Origin: Ixodes scapularis
Lineage: Eukaryota > Arthropoda > Arachnida > Ixodida > Ixodidae
Assembly (NCBI RefSeq): GCF_016920785.2
Contig: NW_024609958.1
Location: 1,674,001 to 1,738,000, forward strand
Direction: 5' to 3'
Length of the DNA: 64,000 nucleotides
How positions within the stretch are numbered: position 1 is the stretch's first letter; each line of letters starts with the position of its first letter. This document shows positions 1-12,629 of the stretch, piece by piece. The notes beneath the pieces were generated by a model. The model was not told where the DNA came from, ran no database searches, and saw only the letters and a program-made list of their open reading frames with translations. Both the position numbers and the translations under genes were made by a program.

Positions 1-114
1 AAAACAAAGATGCACCGTCTGTGGGCAACGCTGCACAAAGTCGTAGCGCGACAGGTTAAAAATCCGAATTTTCCGGTCGATTTAAAGAGCCTGGCGTCTC
101 CTTGTATCACCCTG
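1..114. mobile_element. Right end of 720-bp TA-flanked inverted-repeat element (cut by window edge)
   Basis: Matches the right part of the complete copies at 8260-8979 and 15208-15927, ending in CACCCTG followed by TA. The left part lies outside the window. Confidence 0.75.
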
Positions 115-570
115 TAGATGCGGTTCCCTCCACGAGTAGTGGGGATGTGGTTCTTTTCACCAGTGATATGGACGACCATATCCAAGGGCGTCGATGTTCT
201 CTGACAGGGAGAGTACAGAAAAGGGGGCGGAAAAGAACTACAGGAAGTTTCGTTGGTGAATTCTTAGGAAATCCGTTAGCATGGCCTAGGGAAACGCCAC
301 AGACGTCCCCCTTTTGGGAAGCGCTAACACTGAGTCCTTAGAGAGGCAAAAAGAGGAAGCAAATAATAGAGGAAGCAAAAGAGAAAGCCCAAACAAAAAA
401 GTGAAGGGATCAGCGTTAGCGACGCCCAATGTGAACGTCTGTGGCGTTCCCCGGGGGCCTTCCTAACGCATTCCCTTAGAATCCTCCAATGAATCTTCCT
501 GCAATTTTTTCTACATATTCTGCTGTCTTTTACTGCGTCTTACTGATGGAACCCACTCCTTTCGAGTAAT

Positions 571-606
571 GCCTCTGGCCCTGAGGGTAACGTCAGGGCC
601 AGAGGC
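571..606. repeat. Short hairpin in tandem unit
   Basis: GCCTCTGGCCCTGA at 571-584 is the exact reverse complement of 593-606, with an 8-base loop. The same hairpin recurs near 9437 and 16385 with one mismatch. Probably part of a MITE; no function is implied. Confidence 0.5.
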
Positions 607-1713
607 GTGGCCTATTCATCGCGGTGCAGCAGCAACAATGAAATCAGTTGCTACACTCCGTTTCAGCTTACGTTTAAGCGCAGCGGATGTTACGAGCCAT
701 GGGAGCCAATCGGAGGCCTTCTGAGTGTCACGTGACCTTATTGCCGGTTGACACTTGGCGTCGGAAAACAGAAGCGAAGTCAGCACGGAAGGCAGCCGGC
801 AGCAAAACCTGCCTGTCTTGGACGCAGTTCCTGCGATGTCCATAACGTCGAAAATGTCGACACAGTTCCGCGTGGTTCCGCTACTGTAGTTCCGCGTGAG
901 ACCCGCAACCAATGGAGCCTGCACTCCAGAGACGGCCATCTTACCCAGTGTACATAGCGCTGCTGGCACTGCTCCGGAGCTTCTAGGTGCATCGTGTGCT
1001 CGTTTGATAAAATTAGTGATAAACACATCAATGGAACCGGAATGTTCTGCACGTTTCGACTAGAAAACGGAATTACAGGCAGTCTTTGCCGCCGCTTAAG
1101 CTCGATCAACTCAACAACTTTATTAAACAACGTGCGCGACGTGTTTGAAAAACGAAACTGAAAGAAGATGAGTCGGGATGGCGAAAGCTTTCTCCCGGTG
1201 GCCTGGAGATGGAGAAAAATGTTTCGTTCCTCCCTTTTCCTCGTGTCCGCTTGGGGGCGCGTCAGTAGAGGGGAAGAAGACGCGCCGTTGCTACCTTTTT
1301 CCTCCATTTTTTCTTAGAGTGTAGGTTGGATACTGGCGCTGGAAAAGTTCTCCGCCAGAAGTTGCTAAATACCGTTACTCCTAACTTGATTAAAAAGTAA
1401 CGAAAATACGTTTCTCGTTCCCACTCTTAAAAGTGACTGTCATTATTTCGTTAACCCGCCCCCCCCCCCCCCCCTCAAAGAAAAAAAAAAAGGAGGAAGA
1501 ATCAAGTATTCTTAACTCGTCGCTTGCAATGCGCGAAGTACAAGTCGGCCAGTATAGGTCACCCTCGAGACTTTCTGCTACCTGGGGAAACATCGTCTTG
1601 CTTTGGACATATCAATGCTCACGTTTTGACCGCAGCTGTCACGCTGCGGTCACGCTTTGGAGCTCACGTTTTTACCGCAGCTGTCACTCATATTTGTTTT
1701 CGCCACTGGTATG

Positions 1714-1745
<32 letters not shown>

Positions 1746-2904
1746 CAACCTTTTCCAGGTTGTAACGGCTTGATCTATCTATTGTCTCATCTATTGTATA
1801 CACGTACTGCTATGTGGCTGAGCACGAGGGTAAACGAGAAAGGTCGTTAGATCAAAGCGTGTTGTACATTTACTCTGGGAACCTAATCCTGTTGTCAAAA
1901 GTCCCATTCCCGCTGTTCGTACACATATATACAAGAGACACGGAGTTTCTCCAAGGACATGATGACAGAATCATCCGCGGACATTCCTTAATAGGATTCA
2001 TACATGCGCATGTTTCGAACATTGCTGCAGACAGTTTTTACACGTCCAATGTGACGGGAAGGAAACACGCTTCAGTCAGTGTCGACACACTGCCCTTATA
2101 ACGATGTATTTAGCGGCGAGAGCGCGGCTCGAAGTTATAAGATAAAAGGTGCAATTCGTGGGTTTAACACATGCGGTGACCCTTTTTTGGGGGTCATTTG
2201 GCTCGCGTACTATACGCATGCCTAGTAAGCATAGTAAACCGAGTGTACTATCACGGCCCTCGTATCATGCCTATGGTGCGCAAAACGTTAAGTCACGCTA
2301 TGAGAAAGGTTGCCTACCCTTGGTAATTGCAATAAGCTAAAAGTCTTGCGCTTTTGAGGAAACAAAAATGTAGTTCGGAAGTTACGCGCATCGAGTTTAG
2401 AATAATATCATAATAAGAATATAATTTTTGTTTCGATGGATAGATTAGCTTAGCAGCTGAACTGTGCCGACGCATTAGCAAGGCCAGCATAACACGTTGT
2501 ACACCACCAAAACAAATTGTGCGCAGGAAATTTTTTTAAAGTGTATTTCAGATGTTTAAATTATGTTGCAGCAAACTCGGAGCATACTTCGAGCCCCTTG
2601 AAAGCAGACTACGCAGTCGCACCATCGCCTTCGACCGGGTGCTTGTTGCTGCTATCGAAAGATGGCGCCACAAGTCCATCTTTCGGAACTCTCGGGCTGT
2701 CTCGGGCCGTCTGCGTCGGCGGCCGTCGGTGAAAATGTCGAGGGTATCGTTTTAATTTCTCACAAGAGCCGAGTCACGCCTCGTAAATTTACAAGGTTGA
2801 ATGAACCCTTTCCAAAACCACGTCGAGCAACATTCGCAGGCGCCATTTCTTGGCGCCGGCCAATGCTGGGTTAATCGTTTTAGATTTCGGCGAGGTGGTG
2901 CAAG

Positions 2905-4802
2905 CAGGCTTGTACACGTTACTGAAAAATAGTAAGGAATTACATTTACAATTACTCAAGGCTAAATTGTAATTTATTACAATTACAATTACCCTCCCAT
3001 AAAAGTGACCGTTACCCCCAAAAGTAATCCGTTACTTTCGTGGCGTTACTTTCAATATTATTTTCCTCAATTAAGAAACAAAGGGAAGAAGGTTATTCAA
3101 GTTCTTATTGTTGCCACCTGTTCCATTTATTGACCTTGAGTATATTGAGCAACACCTGACTCTCGAAAGTCTCGTCATACATTTTGCGTTATTTCTTACT
3201 GAAGATGTCCACTGACACGCTGAACACACTTTAAAATGAGGCACTGGATGGGAGTGCCATATTCTGCCTCACGAATGCTTCATGCTCTGCATTGAGCTTT
3301 TTCAGCGAAGCAATAAAAGTACTATTTACCTCGAAGATAGAGCGAAGCTTCGTCCTTGCAGCCGTTGCCTGATATTCGAGAGTTTTAGTAGAGTAGGTAA
3401 CAGTATGGCGATAAGTAAATAATAAATAAGGTTTGGCTCGATATTCTTCTTTCTTTGGTTCTGAACAGGTCGAGCCTCGGTTGAGACGTTGGTGAATAAG
3501 AAAAAGTTTACAATATTTTACTATAAGTAATCGAGAAAAAACAACAGGACACTCATAACAACATTCAATTAGAACGTTGGTTAAATCAAGGACACGTAAA
3601 CGCACGTTTGCCATGTGTACCTTTCGTGGTGTCGTTCAAAAACGCACGGAGCATGGACCTACTGCAGTTTACTCAGGAGTTCTCCAGATAGATTTGAGCT
3701 GATGCCACGGGCAACGAAGTGCAAAGTACTAAGCCGCGCTATGGCCCCACTCACGAGTTTCACTCTCTCCTCACGCCCAAAATCTCAAGTCTACGTCAGC
3801 CACCTTTATTTTTATTTGTAAAAATACCTGCTTGAGATAAGATGCATCCTGCGTGGGTAAAAACAGGAAGAAGAAAAAAGGAAGACCACTACCATTTTCG
3901 AAGTGCTCGCAAAAAGCTGACTCACAAAAAGGGTAACTGAGATGCAGATAACCTGGCTGGAATTCACAAATAAGGTTAGCCAACCCTTGAAGTTGGACTA
4001 CAAAAAAAGTAAGTACCTTTTAAAACAGGGTCAAATAAGGTGAAAGAAATAGAAAAAGAAATATCCTGTTTTCTAAGAGATTATGATAAGCATGCATCGA
4101 CGAACGAAGATGCTTGTGGCAATAACACCTTCACATATTATCACATCTCTTTTAGTAGATTTCAAGGTAGACGGAGCGTTGTCTCGTGTTGTGACATTAT
4201 AAAAATGGTCGTAGTCACTATGACTGAGAAGGACATTGTTAATTCTTGTCCGTGCACTTTTCACCTTGAGCTTCTCGAACAGGCATACAATCACTTGGTG
4301 TCTTCTTCTCCCTGCCTTCGATCGCAAATAAAGAACAAAAACACAAAAAAAAGCGGATATAACTTGCCCCCCTCCCTTTTTTTTGTAGCAATGTTTATTT
4401 GGATTTTTTGACATTGTTTTTAGGGTCTAAAAAATAGCTTCAGAGGCTTGGTGTCGCAAAAAAAAAAAAAAAAAAAAGGCTTTGCGGAACTGAATAATGC
4501 CAAGCCTCCCTTTGCGCTGGCCCATAGGCGTGACAGTGTCGCGGCGCTCAACTTTACCAAAATGAAAACGACCTTTCTTTAGAACGGGGGGGGGGGGGGG
4601 GGGGGGGGGAAGGGGAAGGGGAAGGGGGTGCTGGTAATGAAAAAAATGTAACGGATTACTAGGAATCCGGCACGTAAAAAATGTAAGGGAATTACTTTAA
4701 AATTACTCTAGAAAATATGTAAGTATTCCGTTACTAAATTACCGATAAATGTAAGGGATTACAAGTAAATTCGTTACTTGTAACGGATTACGTACAAGTC
4801 TG
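2905..4802. mobile_element. hAT-like non-autonomous element, 1.9 kb, present only in copy 1
   Basis: The insert starts CAGGCTTGTACACGTTAC and ends with a sequence whose reverse complement starts CAGACTTGTACG, so both ends have the CAG...CTG form typical of hAT termini. It is flanked by an 8-base duplication, GGTGCAAG at 2897-2904 and AGTGCAAG at 4803-4810, with one mismatch. Copies 2 and 3 have the unoccupied site (around 11775 and 18725), which confirms a discrete insertion. Both ends are rich in GTAAC/TTACTT words. No transposase frame is visible, so it would depend on a transposase supplied elsewhere. Short open frames inside (around 3231-3614 and 4040-4414) look incidental. Confidence 0.75.
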
Positions 4803-7116
4803 AGTGCAAGCTACCGCCCGTTACAAAACGTATAGCATTAACATCGATTCGGCCAGCCATCCTTGGCTACAAAGCGTGTGATTGGATTCGAGTCCACGCC
4901 GAATGCTGACGCAGCGTTCGTTCTTCATACGAGTAAAGCCGAGCTCACACCGAACCCTGACGCAGCCCTCGTGTCCAATACATAACATGGCCAGAGTGCG
5001 TGCCCAAGCAATAACGCGTACGATAATTGGCAGAGTAGCTTATAGATGTCACGCAAAGTTCTCTATTCAACTTTAAAATACACTAATGATGGAAATAATT
5101 CGGGCTTGTTACGTGCAAGGGCCGATTTTTTTCGGCAGATTTGAGAATATATTTTTTTTTATTTCGTTTACCCTCGTCCTCAGCCACGAAGTATACACCC
5201 AACACCCGCTACGACAAAACAACAACAACGCCAAAAGCAGGAACAAAACATTGAGAAATGTAACAAATGGAATCGGGCGAGAGTGAATGACATTTGCTGC
5301 TGAAATATAGACGTAGTCCAGTGGCGTGGCGGGAGCGGCGAGAGCAAAACGGATGTTTTTTTCCGCATGCCGAAGTTACCACCTTTTAAAGGACGGCGGC
5401 CCGCTTTAGGAAATTGTCTATAATAAGCAGACGTGTATGTAATGCGTCACTAGTAACGAGTTATTCCTACCTAATTACTTTTTTCGGTGACGAGTAACGT
5501 CTTTGTTGCTTTTTTTAGAAAAGGCGCGAGTAACGTATACTCGGTTACTTTTAAGGCCAAGTAACGGGTAGCGGTATTGTGTTACTTTCGAGGTGTAACC
5601 CGTACAAGATCGTTTACACAGCCCTATCTTAATTTTAACCCGAGTACGTGTCAGAGGTGGCAGTAATCAAAATACTGTAATTGAATTACAGTAATTAAAT
5701 TACTTTTGAGAGTAATTTGTAATGTAACTCATTACTTTTTGATGCAGGTAATTTAGACAATGTAATAAATTGCCCTAGTGGCGGTAATTGTAATTAAAAT
5801 TGTAACTGCTTTTTGGATATTTCAGGTATGTTTTTTCTTTATTTTCCCAGAAATAAACGAAAAAGAAAGCAGTTCTCGCATTTGCAAAAAGATGAGGACA
5901 GAGAAACGACAAATGCGGTTTTCGTTTGTAGCCACTGGCTAGTGTGACGGTCGGACTGGGTGCTGTTATGAGCGCGTTGCTTGAAGGCACTCGTAGTCGG
6001 ACTAGACGGTCGTGCCACCTAACACATGCTGGGTTTGTGTTGCTGTGACCAAGAATATGCTTCCCCAAGCATGACTCTTGTCCCCCATGAAGATTATCTT
6101 GCCCCGAAGTTCACACAAAGAAGACACAGCCCACAGGAATAGTAGATAGGAAGGCAATCCGAACCCAGACGCCTCCGGGGATCGACAGCGTGCGCTGTAG
6201 GTATTTCGGAAAAAAGTGAACCCACAACACAGACAGACCCAAGGTAAATCGGTTCAGTTTGGGAGGGCATGTTGTTTCGCCTTATCTGTCTTTGGTTTTG
6301 ACCACTGGCTTGGTTTGGGGTTGACGGTTGTTCCTTTGGAAATGCAGAGCAGAGTGCGTTCCTTCTTTTTGTTTAGCTCCTCCTTTAAAATATATGAAAC
6401 AGTAATTTGAAAGTAATTTCATTACTTTGATTCGGTAATTTCTAATCATAATTTATTACTTTTGTGTAGTGGTAATTTCTAATGTACTTCAATTACGTTT
6501 CAGTCGTGTTTATAAAAGTAATTACTAATGTAAATTAATAGCAATGAATGAGCAATTTGGCCAGTACGTGTCTATTGCTACAAAGGCAGATAAGAAAACC
6601 CCTTACAAAAAAAAAAAAAAAAAACAGAATGACAGTATAGCAGCGTTCATCGCTGAACATGTCAGTCGAACCCTACAGCTGGGAATGTCCTTGACCCAGC
6701 GAACACACTAACACACTAAGGTTCGTCGATCGAACCTTCTAAAATCGTGTACAAACCTAATGTAAACCAGGAGGTTGCCAACACGGGAAGGCACAGATCC
6801 CCTTGTCAACTTGGATCTTCAGAGGCAGAGAGAACAATGAGAGAGTGCAACCAGCAGCTCTTCACTAGTTTCACCATCTCTTCCTGAAGCACAACGCTGC
6901 CGTTTCTTTGGAGGCGTCAGTAGAAGGACTCTTCAGCGTCGTCGGGGAGACATTCTCGATGAAGCGTGTAAACATAGCTGATGAAAGCTCCGAGAGGCAG
7001 TTACCCTTTAAGTGTAACGACTATACTAAAAAGAAAACCATAAACCACGAAAGAACGCAGTTGTGTATTTGATCGTTTAAAGTTACGAGAATAGTACCTC
7101 GCAACGTTTGGGTTCA

Positions 7117-7240
7117 GGTTACGCGTTCCTGCGACCGGTGGAAGCATGCTTCCACCAGTCGCAATCGCGCTCAGAGCTGAAGCACAGCTTGACCGGCTCC
7201 ACGGCGCGCTCGCCAACGCCATCGCTCGAACCCGTCGTGT
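7117..7240 (-). pseudogene. Truncated copy of the cysteine-rich exon-like frame (copy 1)
   Basis: Read on the minus strand, 7240 to about 7157 encodes the first part of the frame found at 22011-22358, including the shared run CFSSERDCDWWK. It then breaks at a palindrome (7137-7156, GGTGGAAGCATGCTTCCACC) and reaches a stop after a few unrelated residues. Only the N-terminal third of the cysteine-rich core is kept, so this is a dead fragment carried along by the repeat. Confidence 0.5.
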
Positions 7241-7652
7241 GCCCCCCTTAAAGAAGAAATGAACGAAGGATAAGACGCGGCCACACCGCAAGCACATCGT
7301 ACAAAGGACAGTCTACCGGGACACTGTCTGAAGCATGTTTCCTCCTTCAACGGCGCTACTGTCTCATGGGTCGTACACAAACTGGTGTGCAGACGCATAC
7401 AAATGTAGGAAGGAAGCGTGCAAACGTGCTTTTATAACTTGCTTGAGGCGTACGCCCGCAGATACTGGCGTCGTCATGCCTGCAGAGAACAGCGTGGCTC
7501 TTTGTTTTATCAAGTACAAGCAGTGTAACTGCAGATTTACGGTGTATCTTCGGGTTTTGCCAAGTTTGGCATGATGAAGCTACGCGGTTGATGTGTCTGG
7601 TTCTCCCCACTGGACTAGGAGTGCGCACCAACCTCGGTTTATGGTTTTTTTA

Positions 7653-9337
7653 ATGCGTTAGCATTAGAACCCTCGTTTGGACGAAAACCCGGCGGTGTCT
7701 TTCGTTTCTCAGCGCGGGGGAGAGAGGAAGAAGGAGGGGGAGTGTGTGACGCGCGCAAAGCTCACATTGGTCCGAAGCGTTGCCGTCAGCACGCGTCAAC
7801 CTGTCCTCTTCTCCCTGGCGCTGACAAACCGACAGACACCGCCGGGCAAAACAAGCCCTTTCGTTCTCCTCAAAGTCACACTCGGAGCTGGCGCAGAGAC
7901 AGAGAGGAGGACGTGCCGCTGCCAAACTCTTTTAGATAATAATAAAAAAAAAAAACAAAAAAAAACAGCCCAAGTGGTGACTTTTCCTGGGTCACTAAAG
8001 AAGGCCACGGTAGGCCACAGACTGGACATAACGCTGTCCAGTCAGTAGCCTACGATGGCCTTTTTCGGTGACTCACAGAACATTTAGGCTTTCGTATCTA
8101 GGAGGTGTTACCGCGGCGCGGTGAAATACGAACGTGCTCAGTTGCCACCCTTTCAACACCGGTTGTTCTTCGCTTTGAGTTTCTCTAGTACCTGAGTGTT
8201 TGCTGTGATGTGTGTGTGTAGTGAAAACGACGGATGCGGTTCGCTCCATGAATGATATACAGGGTGATACAAGGAGACGCCAGGCTCTTTAAATCGACCG
8301 GAAAATTCGGTTTTTAACCTATCGCGCTACGAATTTGTGCAGCGTTGCCCACAGATGGTGCATTTTTTTTTCTAAAATTTGCAAAAAGCGAACTTACCTG
8401 AGGAAAAAGTAAAGAAATAAAAAAGCTTAGCTCTTATGGAAATGCAGCGAAGCCACCGGTCTTCAAACAACACGGCGCCGTTTCGGACAAGAGACAAGAG
8501 ATGGCGCAACGAACGCCGTTAACGAACGAGCATACGGCGCCGAGAGCCAGCGTCTTTAGCAGACAATCTTTTCGACTCAAAAGCGGCGCGCGTTCCGCAG
8601 GCGGCGAATGTCACAGAAACAAAAACAGGCGCGGTAACAACAAGGGACTGCAGTTCCTTGTCTGCTAAATACGCCGGCTCTCGGCGTCGTCTGCTCGTCC
8701 GTTGTAGGCAGTTGGCGTCGCGACCGCTTGCGCCATCTCTTGTCTCCCGTGTGAAACGGCGCCGTGTTGTTTGCAGACCGGTGACTTCGCTGCGTTTACA
8801 TAGGAGCTAAGCCTTTTTCTTTCTTCACTTTTTCCTCAGGTAAGTTCGCTCTTTGCATATTTTACAAAACAAAGATGCACCGTCTGTGGGCAACGCTGCA
8901 CAAAGTCGTTGCGCGACAGGTTAAAAATCCGAATTTTCCGGTCGATTTAAAGAGCCTGGCGTCTCCTTGTATCACCCTGTAGATGCGGTTCCCTCCACGA
9001 GTAGTGTGGATGTGGTTCTTTTCACCAGTGATATGGACGACCATATCCAAGGGCGTCGATGTTCTCTGACAGGGAGAGTACAGAAAAGGGGGCGGAAAAG
9101 AACTACAAGAAGCTCCGTTGGTGAATTCTTATTAAATCCGTTAGCATGGTCTTGGGAAACGCCACAGACGTCCCCCTTTTGGGAAGCACTAACACTGACT
9201 CCGTAGAGAGGCAAAAAAAGGCAGTAAATAATAGAGGAAGCAAAATAGAAAGCCCAAACAAAAAAGGGAAGGGATCAGCGTTAGCGACACCCAAATGTGA
9301 ACGTCTGTTACGTCCCCCGGGGGTCATGCTAACGCAT
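7653..9337. mobile_element. Outer MITE-like element with ATGCGTTAGCAT ends, containing a nested 720-bp element
   Basis: The left end reads ATGCGTTAGCAT (7653-7664) and the right end ATGCTAACGCAT (9326-9337), exact reverse complements. The interior contains the 720-bp element at 8260-8979. The related copy at 22914-23809 has the same ends and lacks the nested element. No transposase is present. Confidence 0.5.
8260..8979. mobile_element. 720-bp foldback element inserted at TA
   Basis: Starts CAGGGTGATACAAGGAGACG and ends with its reverse complement, flanked by TA on both sides (8258-8259 and 8980-8981). The arms run for roughly 330 bases and include matching blocks (GCGAACTTACCTGAGGAAAA on one side, its complement near 8830) around a short centre near 8600. 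It is non-coding. The TA target and the ends suggest a Tc1/mariner-type non-autonomous element, but no transposase is available to confirm it. Imperfect direct repeats of about 25 bases starting GATGCGGTTC flank it. Confidence 0.7.
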
Positions 9338-10239
9338 TCCCTTAGAATCCTCCAATGAATCTTCCTGCAATTTTTTCTATATGTTCTGCTGTTGTTTACT
9401 CCGTCTTACTGATGGAACCCACTCCTTTCGAGTAATGCCTCTGGGCCTGAGGGTAACATCAGGGCCAGAGGCGTGGCCTATTCATCGCGGTGCTGCAGCA
9501 ACAATGAAATCAGTGGCTACACTCCGTTTCATATTACGTTTAAGCGCAGCGGATGTTACGAGCCATGGGAGCCAATCGGAGGCCGTGTGACTCTCACGTG
9601 ACCTTATTGGCGGTTGGCACTTGGCGTCGGAAAACAGAAGCTAAGTCAGCACGGAAGGCACCCAGGCAACCGGCAGCAAAACCTGCCTGTCTTGGACGCA
9701 GTTCCAGCGATGTCCATAACGTCGAAAATGTCGACACAGTTCCGCGTGGTTCCGCTACTGTAGGTCCGCGTGGGGTCCTCAACCAAGGAGACTGCACTCC
9801 AGAGACGGCCATCTTACCCGGCGTACGTAGCGCTGCTGGCACTGCTTCGGAACTTCTTGCTGCATCGTAGGCTCGTTTGATAATATTAGTGATAAAAACA
9901 TCAATGCAACCGAAATGTTCTGCACGTTTCGACTAGAAGACGGAATTACAGGCGGCCTTTGCCGCCGCTTAAGCTCGATCAACTCAACAACATTTATTAA
10001 ACAACGTGCGCGACGTGCTCGAAAAACGAAACCGAAAGAAGATGAGTCGGGAGGGCGAAAGCTTTCTCCCGTCGGCCTGGAGATGGAGAGAAACGTTTCG
10101 TTCCTCCCTTATCCTCGTGTCCGCTTGGGGGCGCGTCAGTAGAAGGGAAGAAGACGCGCCGTTGCTAGCTTTTTCCTCTATATTTTTTTAGAGTGTAGGT
10201 TGGATACTTGCGTTGGGAAAGTTCTCTCCCAGAAGTTGC

Positions 10240-12590
10240 TAAATACCGTTACTCCTTACTTGATTATAAAGTAACGAAAATACGTTACTCGTTCCCACTC
10301 TTAAAAGTAACTGTCATTACTTCGTTACCCCCCCCCCCCCCTCAAAAAAAGAAAAAGAAAAAGAGGAAAAATCAAGTGCCCGTAACTCCTCGCTTGCAAT
10401 GCGCGAAGTACAAGTCGGCCAGTATAGGTCACCCTCGAGAATTTCCGCTACCCGGGGAAACATCGTCTTGCTTTGGACATATCAATGCTCACGTTTTGAC
10501 CGCAGCTGTCAAGCTGCGGTCACGCTTTGGTGTTCACGTTTCGACCGCAGCTGTCACTCATTTTTGTTTTTGCCGCTGGTATGTATTATATATATGTCAA
10601 CATTTTCCAGGTTGTAAGGGCTTGATCTCTATATTGCCTCACCTATTGTATAGAAGTACTGCTACGTGGCTGAGCACAAGGGTAAACGAAAAAGGTCGTT
10701 AGATCAAAGCGTGTTGTACATTTATTCTGGGAACCTAATCCTGTTGTCAAAAGTCCCATTCCCGTTGCTCGTACATATATACAAGGGACACGAAGTTTCT
10801 TCGCAGAAATGATGACAGAACCATCCGGGGACATTCCTTAATAGGATACATACATCCGCATGTTTTGAACACTTCTGCAGACAGTTTTTACACGCCCAAT
10901 GTGACGGGACCGCCATTCAAGAAGGAAACACGCTTCAGGCAGTGTCGACCCACTGCCCCTTGAACGATGTATATTTAGCGGGGAGAGCGCGGCTCGAAGT
11001 TGTAAGATAAAAGGTGCAATTTGTGGGTTTAACACATGCCGTGACCCTTTTTTGGGGGTCATTTGGCTTGCGTACTTTACGCATGCCTAGTAAGCATAGT
11101 AAACTTGTACTACCACGGTCCTCGTACCATGTCTATGGTGTGCAAAACGTTCAGTCACGCTATGCGAAAGTTTGACTACCCTTGGCAATTGCAATAAGCT
11201 AAAAGTATGCGGATCTTGCCCTTTTGAGGAAACAAAAATGTACTTCGGAAGTTACGCGTATCGAGTTTAATAATAATATCATAATAGGGATATAATTTTT
11301 GTTTCCATGGGTAGCTGAGCTTAGCAGCTGAACCGTGCCGCCGCATCAGCAGGGTCAGCATAACGCGTTGTGCACCACTAAAACAAATTGTGCATAGAAA
11401 TTGCTTTTTTTTTTTAATGTGTACTTCAGATGTTTAAACTATATTGTAGCAAACTCGAAGCATATTTCGAGCCTCTTGAAAGCAGCTGACTACGCAGTCG
11501 CACCATCGCCTTCGACCGAGTGCCTCTTGCTGCTATCGAAAGATGGCGCCACAAGTAAATCTTTCGGAACTCTCGGGCTGTCTCGGGTCGTCTGCGTCGG
11601 CGTCCGTCGGTGAAAATGTCGAGGGTATTGTTTTCATCTCTCACAAGAGCCGAGTCACGCCTCGTAAATTTGCGAGGTTGAATAGACCCTTTCCAAAACC
11701 CCGTCGAACAACGTTGGCAGGCGCCATTTCTTGGCTTTGGCCAATGTTGGGTTGGTCTTTTTAGACTTAGGCTAGGTGGTCCAATCTACCGTTCATTACA
11801 AAAAATTTAGCCATTAACATCAATTCGGCCAGCCATCCTTGGGCAGGAAGCGTGTGATTGGATCCGAGTCCACGCCGATTGCAGACGCAGCTTTCGTTCT
11901 TCATACGAGTAAAGCCGAACTCACACCGAATCCTGACGCAGCTCTCGTGTCCAATACATAACATGGCCAGATTGCGTGCCCAAGCAATAACGTGTACGAA
12001 AGTTGGCAGAGTAGCTTATAGATGTCACGCAAAGTTCTCTAATCAACTTTAACATACATTAATGATGGAAATTCGAGCTCGTTACGTGCAAGGGCCGATT
12101 TGTTTCGGAAGATTTTAGAATACATTTCTTTATTTCGTTTACCCTTGTCCTGAGCCGCGAAGTATACACCCAACACCCGGTACGACGAAACAACAACAAC
12201 AACAACGCCAAAAGCAGGAACAATACACTGAAAAATGTAACAAACAAAATCGGGCGAGAGTGAATGACCCTTGCCGCTGAAATATAGAAATCGTCCAGTG
12301 GCGTGGCAAAAGCGGCGAGAGCAAAACGGATGTTTCTATCCGCATGCCGAAGTTTCCACCTTTTAAAGGGCGACGGCCGCTTTAGGAAATTGTCTATAAT
12401 AAGCAGACGTGTACGTAATGCGTCACTAGTAACGAGTTATTCCTACCTAATTACTTTTTTCGGTGACGAGTAACGTATTTGTGACTTTTTTAGAAAAGGC
12501 ACGAGTAACGTATACTGGGTTACTTTTAATGCCAAGTAACGAGTAACGGTATTGTGTTACTTTTGAGGTCTAGCCTGTACAACACCGTCT
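10240..12590. repeat. GTAAC-rich inverted-repeat region in the tandem unit
   Basis: Tracts rich in GTTACTC/GAGTAAC words lie at about 10245-10320 and, inverted, at about 12415-12560, bracketing 2 kb of non-coding sequence. The right border carries GCCTGTACAA, resembling the hAT-like end seen at 2905. Equivalent regions lie at about 1360-5610 in copy 1 and 17190-19540 in copy 3. I read it as a decayed non-autonomous hAT-type element. No gene is visible within. Confidence 0.45.
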
Positions 12591-12629
12591 AAACAACCCT
12601 ATCTTAATTTTAACCCGAGTACATGTCAG

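Larger units (their letters stand above)
1..8866. repeat. Copy 1 of a long tandem unit (diverged)
   Basis: First copy of a long tandemly repeated unit. Position 1 corresponds to 8867 and 15815, where the same bases (AAAACAAAGATGCACC) recur. Up to about 7030 this copy is clearly related to copies 2 and 3 but carries many substitutions. From about 7039 to its end it is almost identical to copy 2. It is about 1.9 kb longer than copy 2 because of an insert at 2905-4802. No convincing protein-coding gene is visible: open frames are short and follow the repeat rather than codon structure. The unit is a nest of inverted-repeat elements, GTAAC-rich tracts (about 1360-1440, 5440-5600, 6400-6540), a TA dinucleotide run (about 1716-1743) and homopolymers (C run near 1458, A run near 4460, G run near 4588). 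Confidence 0.85.

Noticed and set aside
8967..9206. 79-codon frame shared by copies 1 to 3 and partly at 23461-23605
   Set aside because: It starts inside the end of the 720-bp element and changes frame by indels in copy 4. Similarity is at the DNA level of the repeat, so I did not call a gene.
10208..10702. 164-codon frame repeated at 17156 as a conserved gene
   Set aside because: Present in both copies only because the DNA was recently duplicated. It runs through a C run and an A-rich tract; the diverged copy 1 does not keep it.
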